From JBMOKU01 sp049324315 (GTDB lineage: Bacteria > Bacillota > Clostridia > Peptostreptococcales > Thermotaleaceae), in the NCBI GenBank assembly GCA_049324315.1, contig JBMOKU010000032.1, positions 1 through 64,000 of the forward strand: a DNA stretch of 64,000 nt, read 5' to 3'. The position numbers were made by a program, and so were the translations under genes. The notes under the pieces were generated by a model. The model was not told the DNA's origin and ran no database searches. It saw only the letters and a program-made list of their open reading frames with translations. Below are positions 15,109 to 23,995 of this stretch, one piece after another (position 1 is the stretch's first letter; every line of letters starts with the position of its first letter).

Positions 15109-17064
15109 CTACCATGATTTTCCCAATACTTTTTCAACAAATATTCGGGCCAGCATAGGATCAAACTGAGTTCCTGCTTTTTTCTTGATTTCCTCTACTG
15201 CATACCCTTCAGATAGGGCGCTGCGATATGGTCTATTACTGGTCATAGCATCATAGGCATCCACAATAGTCAAAATTCTGGCGTGTAACGGGATTTCTTC
15301 TCCTTTTAAACCCTTTGGATAACCGGCTCCATCCCATCGCTCGTGGTGCGCCAGTATATATTCTGCTAATTCCGCTGTATTGTTTACCGAGCTTATTATT
15401 CGATACCCAATTTCTGAATGGCGTTTAATTTCTTCCCACTCTTCATCTGTTAGCAACCCCTTTTTATTCAATATCTTTTCATTAACGGCAATCTTTCCTA
15501 TGTCATGCAGTAACCCTAAAGTTTTCAGTTCATTCACTTTTATATCGGTTAAGCCCATCTCCCTCCCGAGCTTTTCACACATTATACTTACCCTTGTAGC
15601 ATGTCGTTCCTCTTCTTTATCCTTTTGGTGTAATGTATTAATAATCACACGTATTGTTTTACCTCTCATACTGGGACTTTCGGATAATTTGTTTTTATAC
15701 ATATGATCTTCTGCTTTTTTAAATGTTTCTCTCATATCTTCATCAACACTTCGTTTGACCGCCCAACCAAGAGAAATAGATAAAACCACAGAGTCTAAAC
15801 TTACATTTGCGCTGGCATCTTTTATTCTTTGTATAATTCTCTCTGTTTCTTCTGCGTCTGTCTTCGGCAATAGTATGACAAATTCATCGCCTCCTATTCT
15901 GGCAACAATATCGTCACAACGGCAAGCCTTTTCCATAATATCTGCGGCTTCCTTAAGCAGCTTATCCCCCATGGCATGTCCAAATGCATCATTGGTCAGC
16001 TTTAATCCATTAACATCCGCCATAATAATGGAAATAGGAAGATTTCTTTGACTATCCAATCTCTTAAGCTCTTCCTCAAAATATCTACGGTTATACAATC
16101 CTGTCAGTTGATCATGGTAACTTAAATACTCAATTTTCTCTTGTCTTTGTTTTTCTTCTGTTGTGTCAAAGAAGATGACTGCAAACTTTCCTTTTTCGGG
16201 ACTAAAGACATTTACGTAAAAATACCTTCCCATTTCTTTTGGAAAGTCTTCAAAACTCATGGTTTTTCCGTTTAAGGCAACCTCTCCATACTTCTCAATC
16301 CAATAATCTTCCGTTTCAGGGAGAACCTCTAAAACCGTTTTATTCTTTATCTCTTCGCCCTTCAATCCGGTAATATTCTCAAAAGCTTTATTCACATCAA
16401 GAAATCGATAATCAACGGGATTTCCCGCATCATCACAAATAATCTCATGCAGTGCAAATCCCTCCACCATATTGTTAAAGAGCGTCTGATATTTTTCCTT
16501 CTCTTCATTTAGCTCTTTCTGGATGATCTTATTGGTTTTTACGCTTTTCGTAAGTAAAAGTATCCAGATGAGCTGAAGAAAGATGAAGGTAAACAAAATT
16601 ATGTAAATGACCAGATTACGCGTTTTCAAAGACTCTTCCAATTGCTTCTTCAATGTAATGTCATAAATGATCGAATAAAGCAATACTTTACCTTCTGTTT
16701 CAAAGGGATAAGAATAGACTTCTACTGTCCTTATTTCACCGTTTGCAAGCCTGTGAGAAAATAGAAAATAGTTGCGTTCTTCCCTGGATGCTGCTTTGCG
16801 TTCCGCTGCAACCTCTGCTGGCGAAAGCATATTTATTTCATCAATACGCATGGTGATTAATTTTTCATGGGAATATCCATAGAAAGCCGCGGCAGCTTGA
16901 TTTGCCTCTATAATCTTCCCGGACTCGACATCAATAATAAGCATAACCGAGCCATGCTTTTCAAATAATTCGTTAAATGAAAATGACAGTTCTTCTGCAT
17001 ATGTTGAACATACCGTCGTTGAAGCGATAACCAGAACAATCACGCTTGTAATAATTCGTTTCAT
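15109..17064 (-). CDS. Membrane PAS-PAS-GGDEF-HD-GYP signalling protein
   Basis: A possible bifunctional c-di-GMP enzyme. From the ATG at 17064 (GGAGGAGG 11 bp upstream) there is a signal-like first helix (IITSVIVLVIASTTV), then a PAS domain (about 30-140), a TM helix (about 155-175), a second PAS (about 195-300), a GGDEF domain (about 310-470) and an HD-GYP domain (about 480-650). GGDEF has an intact active site and the RxxD inhibitory site (RCDD, 5 residues before GGDEF). HD-GYP keeps HDIGK and HHERWDGAGYPKG. Both synthesis and hydrolysis motifs are therefore present. It is monocistronic. Confidence 0.9.
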   Translation of the reverse strand: MKRIITSVIVLVIASTTVCSTYAEELSFSFNELFEKHGSVMLIIDVESGKIIEANQAAAAFYGYSHEKLITMRIDEINMLSPAEVAAERKAASREERNYFLFSHRLANGEIRTVEVYSYPFETEGKVLLYSIIYDITLKKQLEESLKTRNLVIYIILFTFIFLQLIWILLLTKSVKTNKIIQKELNEEKEKYQTLFNNMVEGFALHEIICDDAGNPVDYRFLDVNKAFENITGLKGEEIKNKTVLEVLPETEDYWIEKYGEVALNGKTMSFEDFPKEMGRYFYVNVFSPEKGKFAVIFFDTTEEKQRQEKIEYLSYHDQLTGLYNRRYFEEELKRLDSQRNLPISIIMADVNGLKLTNDAFGHAMGDKLLKEAADIMEKACRCDDIVARIGGDEFVILLPKTDAEETERIIQRIKDASANVSLDSVVLSISLGWAVKRSVDEDMRETFKKAEDHMYKNKLSESPSMRGKTIRVIINTLHQKDKEEERHATRVSIMCEKLGREMGLTDIKVNELKTLGLLHDIGKIAVNEKILNKKGLLTDEEWEEIKRHSEIGYRIISSVNNTAELAEYILAHHERWDGAGYPKGLKGEEIPLHARILTIVDAYDAMTSNRPYRSALSEGYAVEEIKKKAGTQFDPMLARIFVEKVLGKSW

Positions 17065-17390
17065 AAGCTGCCACGCCTCCTCCGCTGTGCTGCACGTATT
17101 CTCCTTTGTACTAGATATTAGTTGAATACCCAGCTTTTTCATGGGAAAACATTGCCCTTTCCTTATAATTTTTATAATACATAAAAAATTACACGAGCAT
17201 TATCCCCCCATTGTGCCATTAGGATATATCCTATTCATAACCATATCATATTCCTTATACAAGCATTGACTTCACCGTACTTGCAGTAGTATGATGGTAT
17301 TGAGAACTATTCCAGTTTTTAACATTGCATGCTTAAATCATCATCTATCATCATTGATCATGATGGAGATGTGCACGTGAGGAGGATATT

Positions 17391-17879
17391 ATGAAAACCA
17401 TCATCATCTATTCTACCAAGTATGGCAGCGTGGAGAAGGCAGCGAACATGTTAAAGAAAAAAATCGGCGGAGACGTAGCACTGGTTAATGTGAAAAAGGA
17501 AATCCCCCCCGCCCTGACCCCCTATGATAATATCATTTTGGGCGGTTCAATCTATGTGGGTAAGATTCAGAAAGAACTTTCAGACTATATCTTAGCCAAT
17601 CTGCAAACACTACTGGCAAAGAACGTAGGACTGTACATATGCGCAGCCCAAGAAGGCGAAACGCTGGAGAAGGAGCTGACAGATTCCTTCCCTCCTGAGC
17701 TGCTTCAGCACGCAAGAATAAAGGAAGCCGTGGGTTATGAGCTTTGTCTGGAAAAACTCGGCTTTTTTGATCGCATGGCTACCCGCTTCATTAAGGGAAC
17801 AAAAGCCAGTGAGTATCGGCTGAATGAAACTGTCATCGGGAAAATAGCCAGCGCATTTTCAGTCTTAAAACACAACTGA
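17391..17879 (+). CDS. Flavodoxin-domain protein, HemG-like
   Basis: FMN-binding flavodoxin fold of 162 residues. The N terminus IIIYSTKYGSVEKAAN is the phosphate-binding loop, and the middle contains LGGSIYVGKIQKEL, typical of the flavodoxin_5 / menaquinone-dependent protoporphyrinogen oxidase (HemG)-like group. Whether it acts on protoporphyrinogen or is a general electron carrier cannot be told, as no haem genes are adjacent. GAGGAGGATATT precedes the ATG, and a terminator follows. Confidence 0.75.
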   Translation: MKTIIIYSTKYGSVEKAANMLKKKIGGDVALVNVKKEIPPALTPYDNIILGGSIYVGKIQKELSDYILANLQTLLAKNVGLYICAAQEGETLEKELTDSFPPELLQHARIKEAVGYELCLEKLGFFDRMATRFIKGTKASEYRLNETVIGKIASAFSVLKHN

Positions 17880-17889
17880 TTTTGCAAGA

Positions 17890-17925
17890 AAAGAGTCAAT
17901 ATCCGTCAACCGTTGACTCTTTTTT
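17890..17925 (+). terminator. Terminator after flavodoxin gene
   Basis: AGAGTCAA (17892-17899) pairs with TTGACTCT (17913-17920), followed by T6. Confidence 0.85.
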
Positions 17926-18069
17926 AATTATTTGTGAAATAATTCAGAAAATTAAGAAATAGCCAGTAACGCTTTGATATTCAACGCTAATTTGCTCTTA
18001 TTACAATAAATGGACTTTGTATATGATCATAAGGGTATGTATAATGTATTCTAATTACCTTTGCATACG

Positions 18070-18325
18070 AAATCAGTAATGATGGAAATCAGTAGTTATG
18101 AAAATCATGCAGAGAGCTAGTGGCTGGTGTGAACTAGCTGGTGGACATAACGAAACTCCTTCCTGAACTGTAAGACTGAACAGGCAGACTGCATACAGTA
18201 GGTCTTACCGTATCCCTGACGTTATAGGGCTGAGCGGAATGATTCATCAAATGAATGATTCTAGTAGGGTGGTACCGCGGATAAACACATTCGTCCCTTT
18301 TTAGGATGCATGTGTTTTTTTATAT
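18070..18325 (+). ncRNA. T-box leader for ilvNB
   Basis: A tRNA-sensing leader. It has stem I with AGAGAGCTAGTGG and GGTGTGAAC, the conserved T-box AGGGTGGTACCGCG (18266-18279), and a terminator hairpin ACACAT/ATGTGT followed by T7 (18285-18320). Uncharged tRNA pairing with the T-box would favour the antiterminator and allow ilvNB transcription. A likely specifier triplet is CTC or CTT (Leu) in GAAACTCCTTCCTGAACTG, but I could not fix it by hand folding. Confidence 0.92.
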
Positions 18326-18343
18326 GAAGGGAGGTTATAAGTA

Positions 18344-18820
18344 ATGAAGCATACACTAATCGTTTTAGTGGAAAATACACCGGGTGTACTGGCTAAGGTA
18401 GCAGGCCTCTTTGGAAGAAGGGGATACAATATCGAAAGTTTGGTCGTTAGTGAAACCGATGACCGCAGAGTTTCACGGATGACCATCGTGGTAGACGGTG
18501 ACGACAGAATCATCGAACAAGTAACCAAGCAGCTGCACAAACTCATTGACGTTCTTAAAGTTCATGATGTTACATCACAGGATACCGTTAATCGTCAATT
18601 GCTCTTAATACGTGTCACAGCAGACAGCTCCAGCAAAATCGAAATCATTCAACTTATGGATATTTTTAGAGCTAGAATTATTGATATCGGAAACAAATCT
18701 TTAACCATCGAAGCTACCGGCGATGAATCAAAAATTGAAGCTATTATCAAGGCACTAAAGCCCTTTGGCATCAAAGAAATGGTGAAAACCGGTACGATCT
18801 CCATGCTGAGGGGAAAATGA
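18344..18820 (+). CDS. ilvN: Acetolactate synthase small (regulatory) subunit
   Basis: Regulatory subunit of acetohydroxyacid synthase, the first common enzyme of branched-chain amino acid synthesis. It has an N-terminal ACT domain (HTLIVLVENTPGVLAKVAGLF then RRGYNIESL) that binds the feedback inhibitor valine, and a C-terminal domain that activates the large subunit. The length of 158 residues is typical. GGGAGGTTATAAGT precedes the ATG. It lies directly downstream of the T-box terminator and 62 bp before ilvB, so both follow the leader decision. The order ilvN before ilvB is less common than ilvBN. Confidence 0.93.
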   Translation: MKHTLIVLVENTPGVLAKVAGLFGRRGYNIESLVVSETDDRRVSRMTIVVDGDDRIIEQVTKQLHKLIDVLKVHDVTSQDTVNRQLLLIRVTADSSSKIEIIQLMDIFRARIIDIGNKSLTIEATGDESKIEAIIKALKPFGIKEMVKTGTISMLRGK

Positions 18821-18882
18821 CAGCAAAGTATGACAAGAAACCTATGCTAGATTGCTAGATTTCGGAAAATGAGGTGAGAAGA

Positions 18883-20532
18883 ATGAAATTAAACGGCGGA
18901 CAGACGTTAATAAGAATCTTAGAAGAGCAGGGTGTCGAATATATCTTTGGGTACCCGGGCGGAACCGTTTTGGAAATCTATGATGCTTTACTGGACAGTC
19001 CCATAGAGCATATTCTCGTGAGACACGAGCAGGGAGCGGCCCATGCAGCCAGCGGATATGCGCGGGCAACAGGAAATGTCGGCGTTTGCTTAGCAACATC
19101 CGGTCCCGGAGCCACAAATCTGGTCACGGGTATCGCCACAGCATTTATGGATTCTATCCCTGTTGTATTCTTTACCGGCCAGGTGCCTACAGCCGTTGTA
19201 GGGACCGATTCCTTTCAAGAGGTAGATATTACGGGTATAACTTCACCCATCACAAAGCACAACTATTTGCTTCAGGATATCAAGGACTTGCCCCGGGTTG
19301 TGGCAGAAGCCTTTCATATCGCCAAATCCGGCAGACCTGGCCCGGTACTGATCGATATACCGAGAGATATTTCCATGTCCACAGCAGAATATGAGCCCTA
19401 TAAAACCATCAATATACGGGGCTACAAGCCCACAACCCAAGGTCATCCTGCCATGGTAAAAAGAGCCGTGAAGAAAATCCAAGAATCCAAAGACCTTGTA
19501 ATCTGTGTTGGCGGAGGTGTTATCCATGCCGATGCCTCGGAAGAACTGCATACCTTCGTGGAGTTAACCAACGGCCAGGTGGTTTCTACGCTCATGGGGT
19601 TAGGTGCTTATCCTGCTGAAAGCCCATCTTTTCATGGAATGCTGGGCACCTATGGCAATCAATCAGCCAACGAAGTGGTTCAGCAATGTGACTGTTTTTT
19701 AGCATTGGGTATGCGATTTGATGACCGTGCCATAAGTAATCCGGATAAGTTTGCACCCCATGCCACCATCATTCATATTGATATTGACCCTGCAGAAATC
19801 GGAAAAAATATAAACTCGGATATTCCGATCGTAGGTGATGTGAAAAATATCCTCAAGGATATGATCAGACTCCTAAGTAAGGACTCAAAGCCGATCTCTC
19901 AAAAAATAAAGACAAACAAAGTATCTCCAACACTTGAAGAAGCTTTAACTGTTCCTTGGGTGTTGCAGAAACTGTATGAAGCAGCTCCTCAAGATATGAT
20001 CATCACCACAGATGTAGGACAGCATCAAATGTGGACAGCAACATGCTATCCGTTTAACCGTCCTAGAACATTGATTTCATCCGGTGGCTTGGGCACCATG
20101 GGCTACGGTATACCGGCTGCCTTAGGCGTACAAATCGCAAAGCCTGATACACTCACTGTCGTAATAACCGGTGATGGAAGCTTTCAGATGGGCATGTCAG
20201 AACTGGGAACCATTGCTGAGCTGGGACTGCCTATAAAAATATTGGTATTTAACAATCAAATATTGGGCATGGTCCGGCAGCTGCAATACTACTACTCAAA
20301 TAAACGATACAGCGGTGTGCAATTTCAAAAGCCCGTAGATTTTGTCACCCTAGGTAAAGCCTTTGGTGCTGAAGGCTACCGCATCACCAATACGGCAGAT
20401 GCTCCAAAAATCCTACAAGAGGCCCTCTCTAACAATAAATTTACCATCATTGAATGTCCTATCAGTGCGGACGATTTGGTCAGCCCCGTGGTACTGGCAG
20501 GGAAAGGTCTCGAAGAAATGACACACGGATAA
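18883..20532 (+). CDS. ilvB: Acetolactate synthase large (catalytic) subunit
   Basis: ThDP-dependent catalytic subunit, joining two pyruvates (or pyruvate and 2-oxobutyrate). The N-terminal Pyr domain carries the catalytic Glu in RHEQGAAHAASGYARATG; the central domain and the C-terminal PP domain follow, with ThDP/Mg motif GDGSFQMGMSELGT and NNQILGMVRQ. The ATG at 18883 has GAGGTGAG just upstream; the GTG three codons earlier is less likely. About 549 residues, normal for the family. It ends 3 bp before a terminator. Confidence 0.95.
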   Translation: MKLNGGQTLIRILEEQGVEYIFGYPGGTVLEIYDALLDSPIEHILVRHEQGAAHAASGYARATGNVGVCLATSGPGATNLVTGIATAFMDSIPVVFFTGQVPTAVVGTDSFQEVDITGITSPITKHNYLLQDIKDLPRVVAEAFHIAKSGRPGPVLIDIPRDISMSTAEYEPYKTINIRGYKPTTQGHPAMVKRAVKKIQESKDLVICVGGGVIHADASEELHTFVELTNGQVVSTLMGLGAYPAESPSFHGMLGTYGNQSANEVVQQCDCFLALGMRFDDRAISNPDKFAPHATIIHIDIDPAEIGKNINSDIPIVGDVKNILKDMIRLLSKDSKPISQKIKTNKVSPTLEEALTVPWVLQKLYEAAPQDMIITTDVGQHQMWTATCYPFNRPRTLISSGGLGTMGYGIPAALGVQIAKPDTLTVVITGDGSFQMGMSELGTIAELGLPIKILVFNNQILGMVRQLQYYYSNKRYSGVQFQKPVDFVTLGKAFGAEGYRITNTADAPKILQEALSNNKFTIIECPISADDLVSPVVLAGKGLEEMTHG

Positions 20533-20534
20533 AA

Positions 20535-20579
20535 AAAGAAATCCCGATAAGCTTTGTATGGCTTATGGGATTTCTTTTT
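20535..20579 (+). terminator. Terminator of ilvNB
   Basis: AGAAATCCCgataagc pairs with gcttatGGGATTTCT, followed by T5. It lies immediately after the ilvB stop. Confidence 0.85.
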
Positions 20580-20598
20580 CTATCAGAGAATAGTGATT

Positions 20599-20770
20599 CA
20601 TATGGTTAGACGCTAGAAGTTAGATGTTAGAGGCTTCATGTCTATCTTTGGGGTCTTTAAGAATTTAAAAGCTTAGAAGATCGACCCTGAAACTTCTAAC
20701 CTCTAACTTCTAACCAAATAGAAGTCTACCCTCCGCAAATAAACATATTTAAAGAAAAATGAAACTTTAC
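20599..20770. repeat. Intergenic repeat family A, copy 2
   Basis: About 172 bp with the same ends and internal inverted TTAGAAGTTAGA/TCTAACTTCTAA arms as 14854-15015. Long blocks, including TCTAACCTCTAACTTCTAAC, are shared. Small insertions account for the length difference. Confidence 0.8.
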
Positions 20771-20780
20771 TGCTCTATAT

Positions 20781-21746
20781 CTATAATATCGGAAACAATA
20801 CATTGGCCATATAAATCACAAATACAAGACTCACACCACTCAGCAGCGTAGAAGTCATGACCGTCTGGGAAGCGAAATCCGGGTAGTTATCATATTCAAC
20901 AGCGATAAGAGCAGTATTTACTGCAGTGGGCAGTGCTGAGGCAATCATCACAACCTGGGCAATGATACCCTCCATACCCAGAAAATAAATGAGCGGCAGT
21001 ACAAGCATCGGTCCACCCAAAAGTCTTATTGCCGTTGACAGATATACATCCTTATTCTTAAACTCAAAGGCCGTACGGGAAAGCTGCACACCTAAGGTTA
21101 AAAGAGCAATAGGCACCAAGGCGTTTTTCGCATAGTTGAGGGCAGGCCAAATGGGTATCTCCGTAAAGTCATAGGATATCATTTTTAAAACAAAGGCCAA
21201 AGGTATTGCATAAACCGTCGGCATCCTGAAAACTTTGAGAACAGATTCTTTCCAATGTGTTTTGGCTCGGCCTGCATTGAGAAACCCCAGGGTGTTGGTC
21301 ATAATATTTTGTGACACCAAGATTACAATTTGCGCAGTAAGGGCAATATCAAGATAAGGAGTTTCCCCATTGATGACAAAGGGTGCACTGCTAAATACCA
21401 GAGTAATCAAAGGTACCCCTATATTTCCCGAATTGAAAAACAGTATTGAATTGGCAAAGGCATTTTTAAGTCCTTCATCATAACCACGAATCCTCGAAAC
21501 GATCCAAGACACGAATATATTAAACAGTAAAATAACAAATGCAATCAAAACCACTTTTGCCATTTCAAGAGGAATCTCCGTGGTATATAAATTTACAAAA
21601 GTAAATGATGGGACAAAAATATAAAAATTCAATTTCGTCAAGGTAAATATATCCAAATCAAATCTTTTACTCATGAAATATCCTAAAGCTATGAGTGTAA
21701 ATATGGGAACAATGTTATTCGTCAAAATAAATAAAAAGACATCCAT
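20781..21746 (-). CDS. AEC-family (auxin efflux carrier-type) permease
   Basis: A membrane carrier of the AEC/BART superfamily; bacterial members move dicarboxylates or other organic acids. The protein is hydrophobic throughout with about ten TM helices. The N-terminal NNIVPIFTLIALGYFMSKR, the central NSGNIGVPLITLVF and the C-terminal ASALPTAVNTALIAVEYD are the characteristic conserved positions. The ATG at 21746 (residue 22 of the longer frame) with GGAG upstream matches the usual family N terminus. Substrate unknown; it is convergent with ilvNB and monocistronic. Confidence 0.85.
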   Translation of the reverse strand: MDVFLFILTNNIVPIFTLIALGYFMSKRFDLDIFTLTKLNFYIFVPSFTFVNLYTTEIPLEMAKVVLIAFVILLFNIFVSWIVSRIRGYDEGLKNAFANSILFFNSGNIGVPLITLVFSSAPFVINGETPYLDIALTAQIVILVSQNIMTNTLGFLNAGRAKTHWKESVLKVFRMPTVYAIPLAFVLKMISYDFTEIPIWPALNYAKNALVPIALLTLGVQLSRTAFEFKNKDVYLSTAIRLLGGPMLVLPLIYFLGMEGIIAQVVMIASALPTAVNTALIAVEYDNYPDFASQTVMTSTLLSGVSLVFVIYMANVLFPIL

Positions 21747-21909
21747 ATATCCAACTCCGATCCTTTCCCCAAACAAATGAGTTTTGATACAATTATACGC
21801 GAATTTCAAATTTTGTCAAATCTGCCGCTGCCCTAATTTTTCGTTTTTCTAAGGATTTCTACGACTTTCTTGCATGACATACGTTTGGAAATATACCTCT
21901 TCAAATTTG

Positions 21910-21950
21910 AAAAGAGCTTATGCAGTTTTTTGTGTTTACTGCATAAGCCC
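21910..21950 (-). terminator. Terminator after sensor kinase gene
   Basis: GGGCTTATGCAGT pairs with ACTGCATAAGCTC on the minus strand around an A-rich loop, followed by TTTTC. It abuts the kinase stop at 21952. Confidence 0.85.
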
Positions 21951-21951
21951 T

Positions 21952-23856
21952 TTAGTTTTCACAAATGTTTAAATCAAACCAAAATGATGAGCCTTTTTGG
22001 TATTGTGAATCGAAATGGAGCTTAGAATCATGTGCCTCTACAAACGATTTTGCAATAAACAGACCTAATCCGTATCCTTGTTTGTTATTATGATGACCCG
22101 TATAAAACATGTCAAAAACTCTGTCTATATCATCCGGTGCGATTCCTATACCTTCATCGATAATTTTAAACGTTATCGTTCTATCCTTCTGAATGATATG
22201 GATTTGGATTGTACTCCCTTCATCAGAAAATTTTGTTGCGTTACTTAGCAAATTGTTCCATACACGGCTAATTTTGATGGGATCTATATCAAGCTTCCCT
22301 TTGCCACATTCATATCGTCCCACAAATTCTCTTTGGGAACCTAGGATATATTGCTTGGCAGTTTCAAATAACTTTGCTGTCAATCTTTTGCTGTCAATCT
22401 TTTCTCGATGAAGCTTCGGTGTATGTTGGGCCTCATATGCCGAGTCTAGAATATCACATGTAATTCTTTCAATATCTTCAGCACTACGATAGATCTCATC
22501 CATAAATTTCTTCTTCAATTCTTCGTCCTCTACAATTCCTGAAAGAATACCCTTTGCGTATCCTTTAATTAATGTAATGGAGGTTTTCAAGTCATGAGAT
22601 AACAACGAGATAAACTTTGCAGTTCTACTGCTGGTTGCTTCAATTGTATAGGACAATTCCTGAGAATTCTTGATAAGTTGTTGACTTTCATCGTTAAACT
22701 GATGCCCAATAGAGGCAAGGTATTTTTTTAAGTTCTTTAGCGATTTCTTTAAATTGCCTATTTCATCATTTGATTCAATGGAATGATCATCATGATCTTG
22801 CATGATAGGGTCTTGTAAATCTTTCAATTCATTTATAGAATCTGAAATAGATTTTGAAATTAGCAGACTGCCTTGGGCAGCATGGTCAATATACTGCGTA
22901 ATCGCAGTAATAGGGGCAGAAATCTTGTTAGAAATATAAGTCCCAACAAAGACGGCTAAAAGGGTTGCAAAAATTCCTATAACAATAACATAGACCAATA
23001 GGCCCCATGATTTTTCTTGCACTTCAGATTCAGGTAATATAGCGATTAGAGCCCAGTTGTTGCTTTCTATGAGCTTATACATCTGCAGCTCTTTTAATCC
23101 ATTGCTATTGATCACTTTTTTTCTGTCTATGGTATTGCTGGCATTTATTTGTTTTTGATGTCTGAATTCGTCTGGAATATCATAGGTTGTCTTTGTCGCA
23201 ATAAGGTTTTTGTTGGGATGAGATAAGACAAGATTATTTGAGTCTATGATGACGTAATAACCTGTCGTACCTAATTTAAAAGAATTGATAAAATCTGAAA
23301 GAAATTCTGCATATATTGCTGTCCCCGCATACGCAAGGACATGATTGGACACGTCAAAAATTGGACTGACCGTGATGACTATGAGGGAACCGTCAGATCT
23401 AGCAATCAAAATATCACTGGTAACGGTTTTATTCGATTTCTTGGATTCTTGAAAGTATTGTCTCGTAGAAAGGTCCAAGTCCATAGCTTCGGGCATAGTA
23501 GTAGCAACAATATAACCATCTTTATTAAGGATAAATAAATCCATATAGTGATTGCTCATGGCGTTCTTGTCTTTCATCACCTTGACTAAATATCGATTAA
23601 GGCTGGATGTGCTGGTTTTGTGTTCTAGGAAACTTTTGACTTTCAAGTCTAATGCCAGCTTTTCTGTTTCCAATTGCGTAATTTCTATCAACAAATCGAT
23701 GTTCTCTCTGGCTCTATCTAGCTGTGACTCCATATAAGCTTCTGCATCCCGATTAATAATTGAGGCGGATTTAATATAGATAATATAACTAATCAGGATT
23801 ATCAATAGGATAATAATTGAACAGATTGTTAATGTAATTCGTCGCTTTAAGCTCAT
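21952..23856 (-). CDS. Membrane sensor histidine kinase (dCache-HisKA-HATPase)
   Basis: An extracellular sensing domain of the dCache/Cache type (about 30-280) lies between two TM helices (about 7-27 and 290-312). A HAMP-like linker, a HisKA dimerisation helix with the phospho-acceptor His in SLLSHDLKTSITLIKGY, and an ATPase domain with N box NNLLSNATKFS, DEGIGIAPDD and GYGLGLFIAK follow. The ATG at 23856 is preferred over the GTG codons before it. It lies 3' of the YjiH-like gene on the same strand. The OmpR-type regulator at 25593 is divergent, so the three probably form one signalling unit, with the carrier-like protein either regulated by, or helping, the sensor. Confidence 0.9.
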   Translation of the reverse strand: MSLKRRITLTICSIIILLIILISYIIYIKSASIINRDAEAYMESQLDRARENIDLLIEITQLETEKLALDLKVKSFLEHKTSTSSLNRYLVKVMKDKNAMSNHYMDLFILNKDGYIVATTMPEAMDLDLSTRQYFQESKKSNKTVTSDILIARSDGSLIVITVSPIFDVSNHVLAYAGTAIYAEFLSDFINSFKLGTTGYYVIIDSNNLVLSHPNKNLIATKTTYDIPDEFRHQKQINASNTIDRKKVINSNGLKELQMYKLIESNNWALIAILPESEVQEKSWGLLVYVIVIGIFATLLAVFVGTYISNKISAPITAITQYIDHAAQGSLLISKSISDSINELKDLQDPIMQDHDDHSIESNDEIGNLKKSLKNLKKYLASIGHQFNDESQQLIKNSQELSYTIEATSSRTAKFISLLSHDLKTSITLIKGYAKGILSGIVEDEELKKKFMDEIYRSAEDIERITCDILDSAYEAQHTPKLHREKIDSKRLTAKLFETAKQYILGSQREFVGRYECGKGKLDIDPIKISRVWNNLLSNATKFSDEGSTIQIHIIQKDRTITFKIIDEGIGIAPDDIDRVFDMFYTGHHNNKQGYGLGLFIAKSFVEAHDSKLHFDSQYQKGSSFWFDLNICEN

Positions 23857-23995
23857 AGGCACCACCACTTATGTGAAATTCAAAAAGTGTCTATATCCAG
23901 AGCAAAAAAAATACTATAAATATAGACACTTCTATTTTAACATAATAAATGGTACTTGTTCATATTTCTTGAATAATTATCCATCCCTATTGAAT

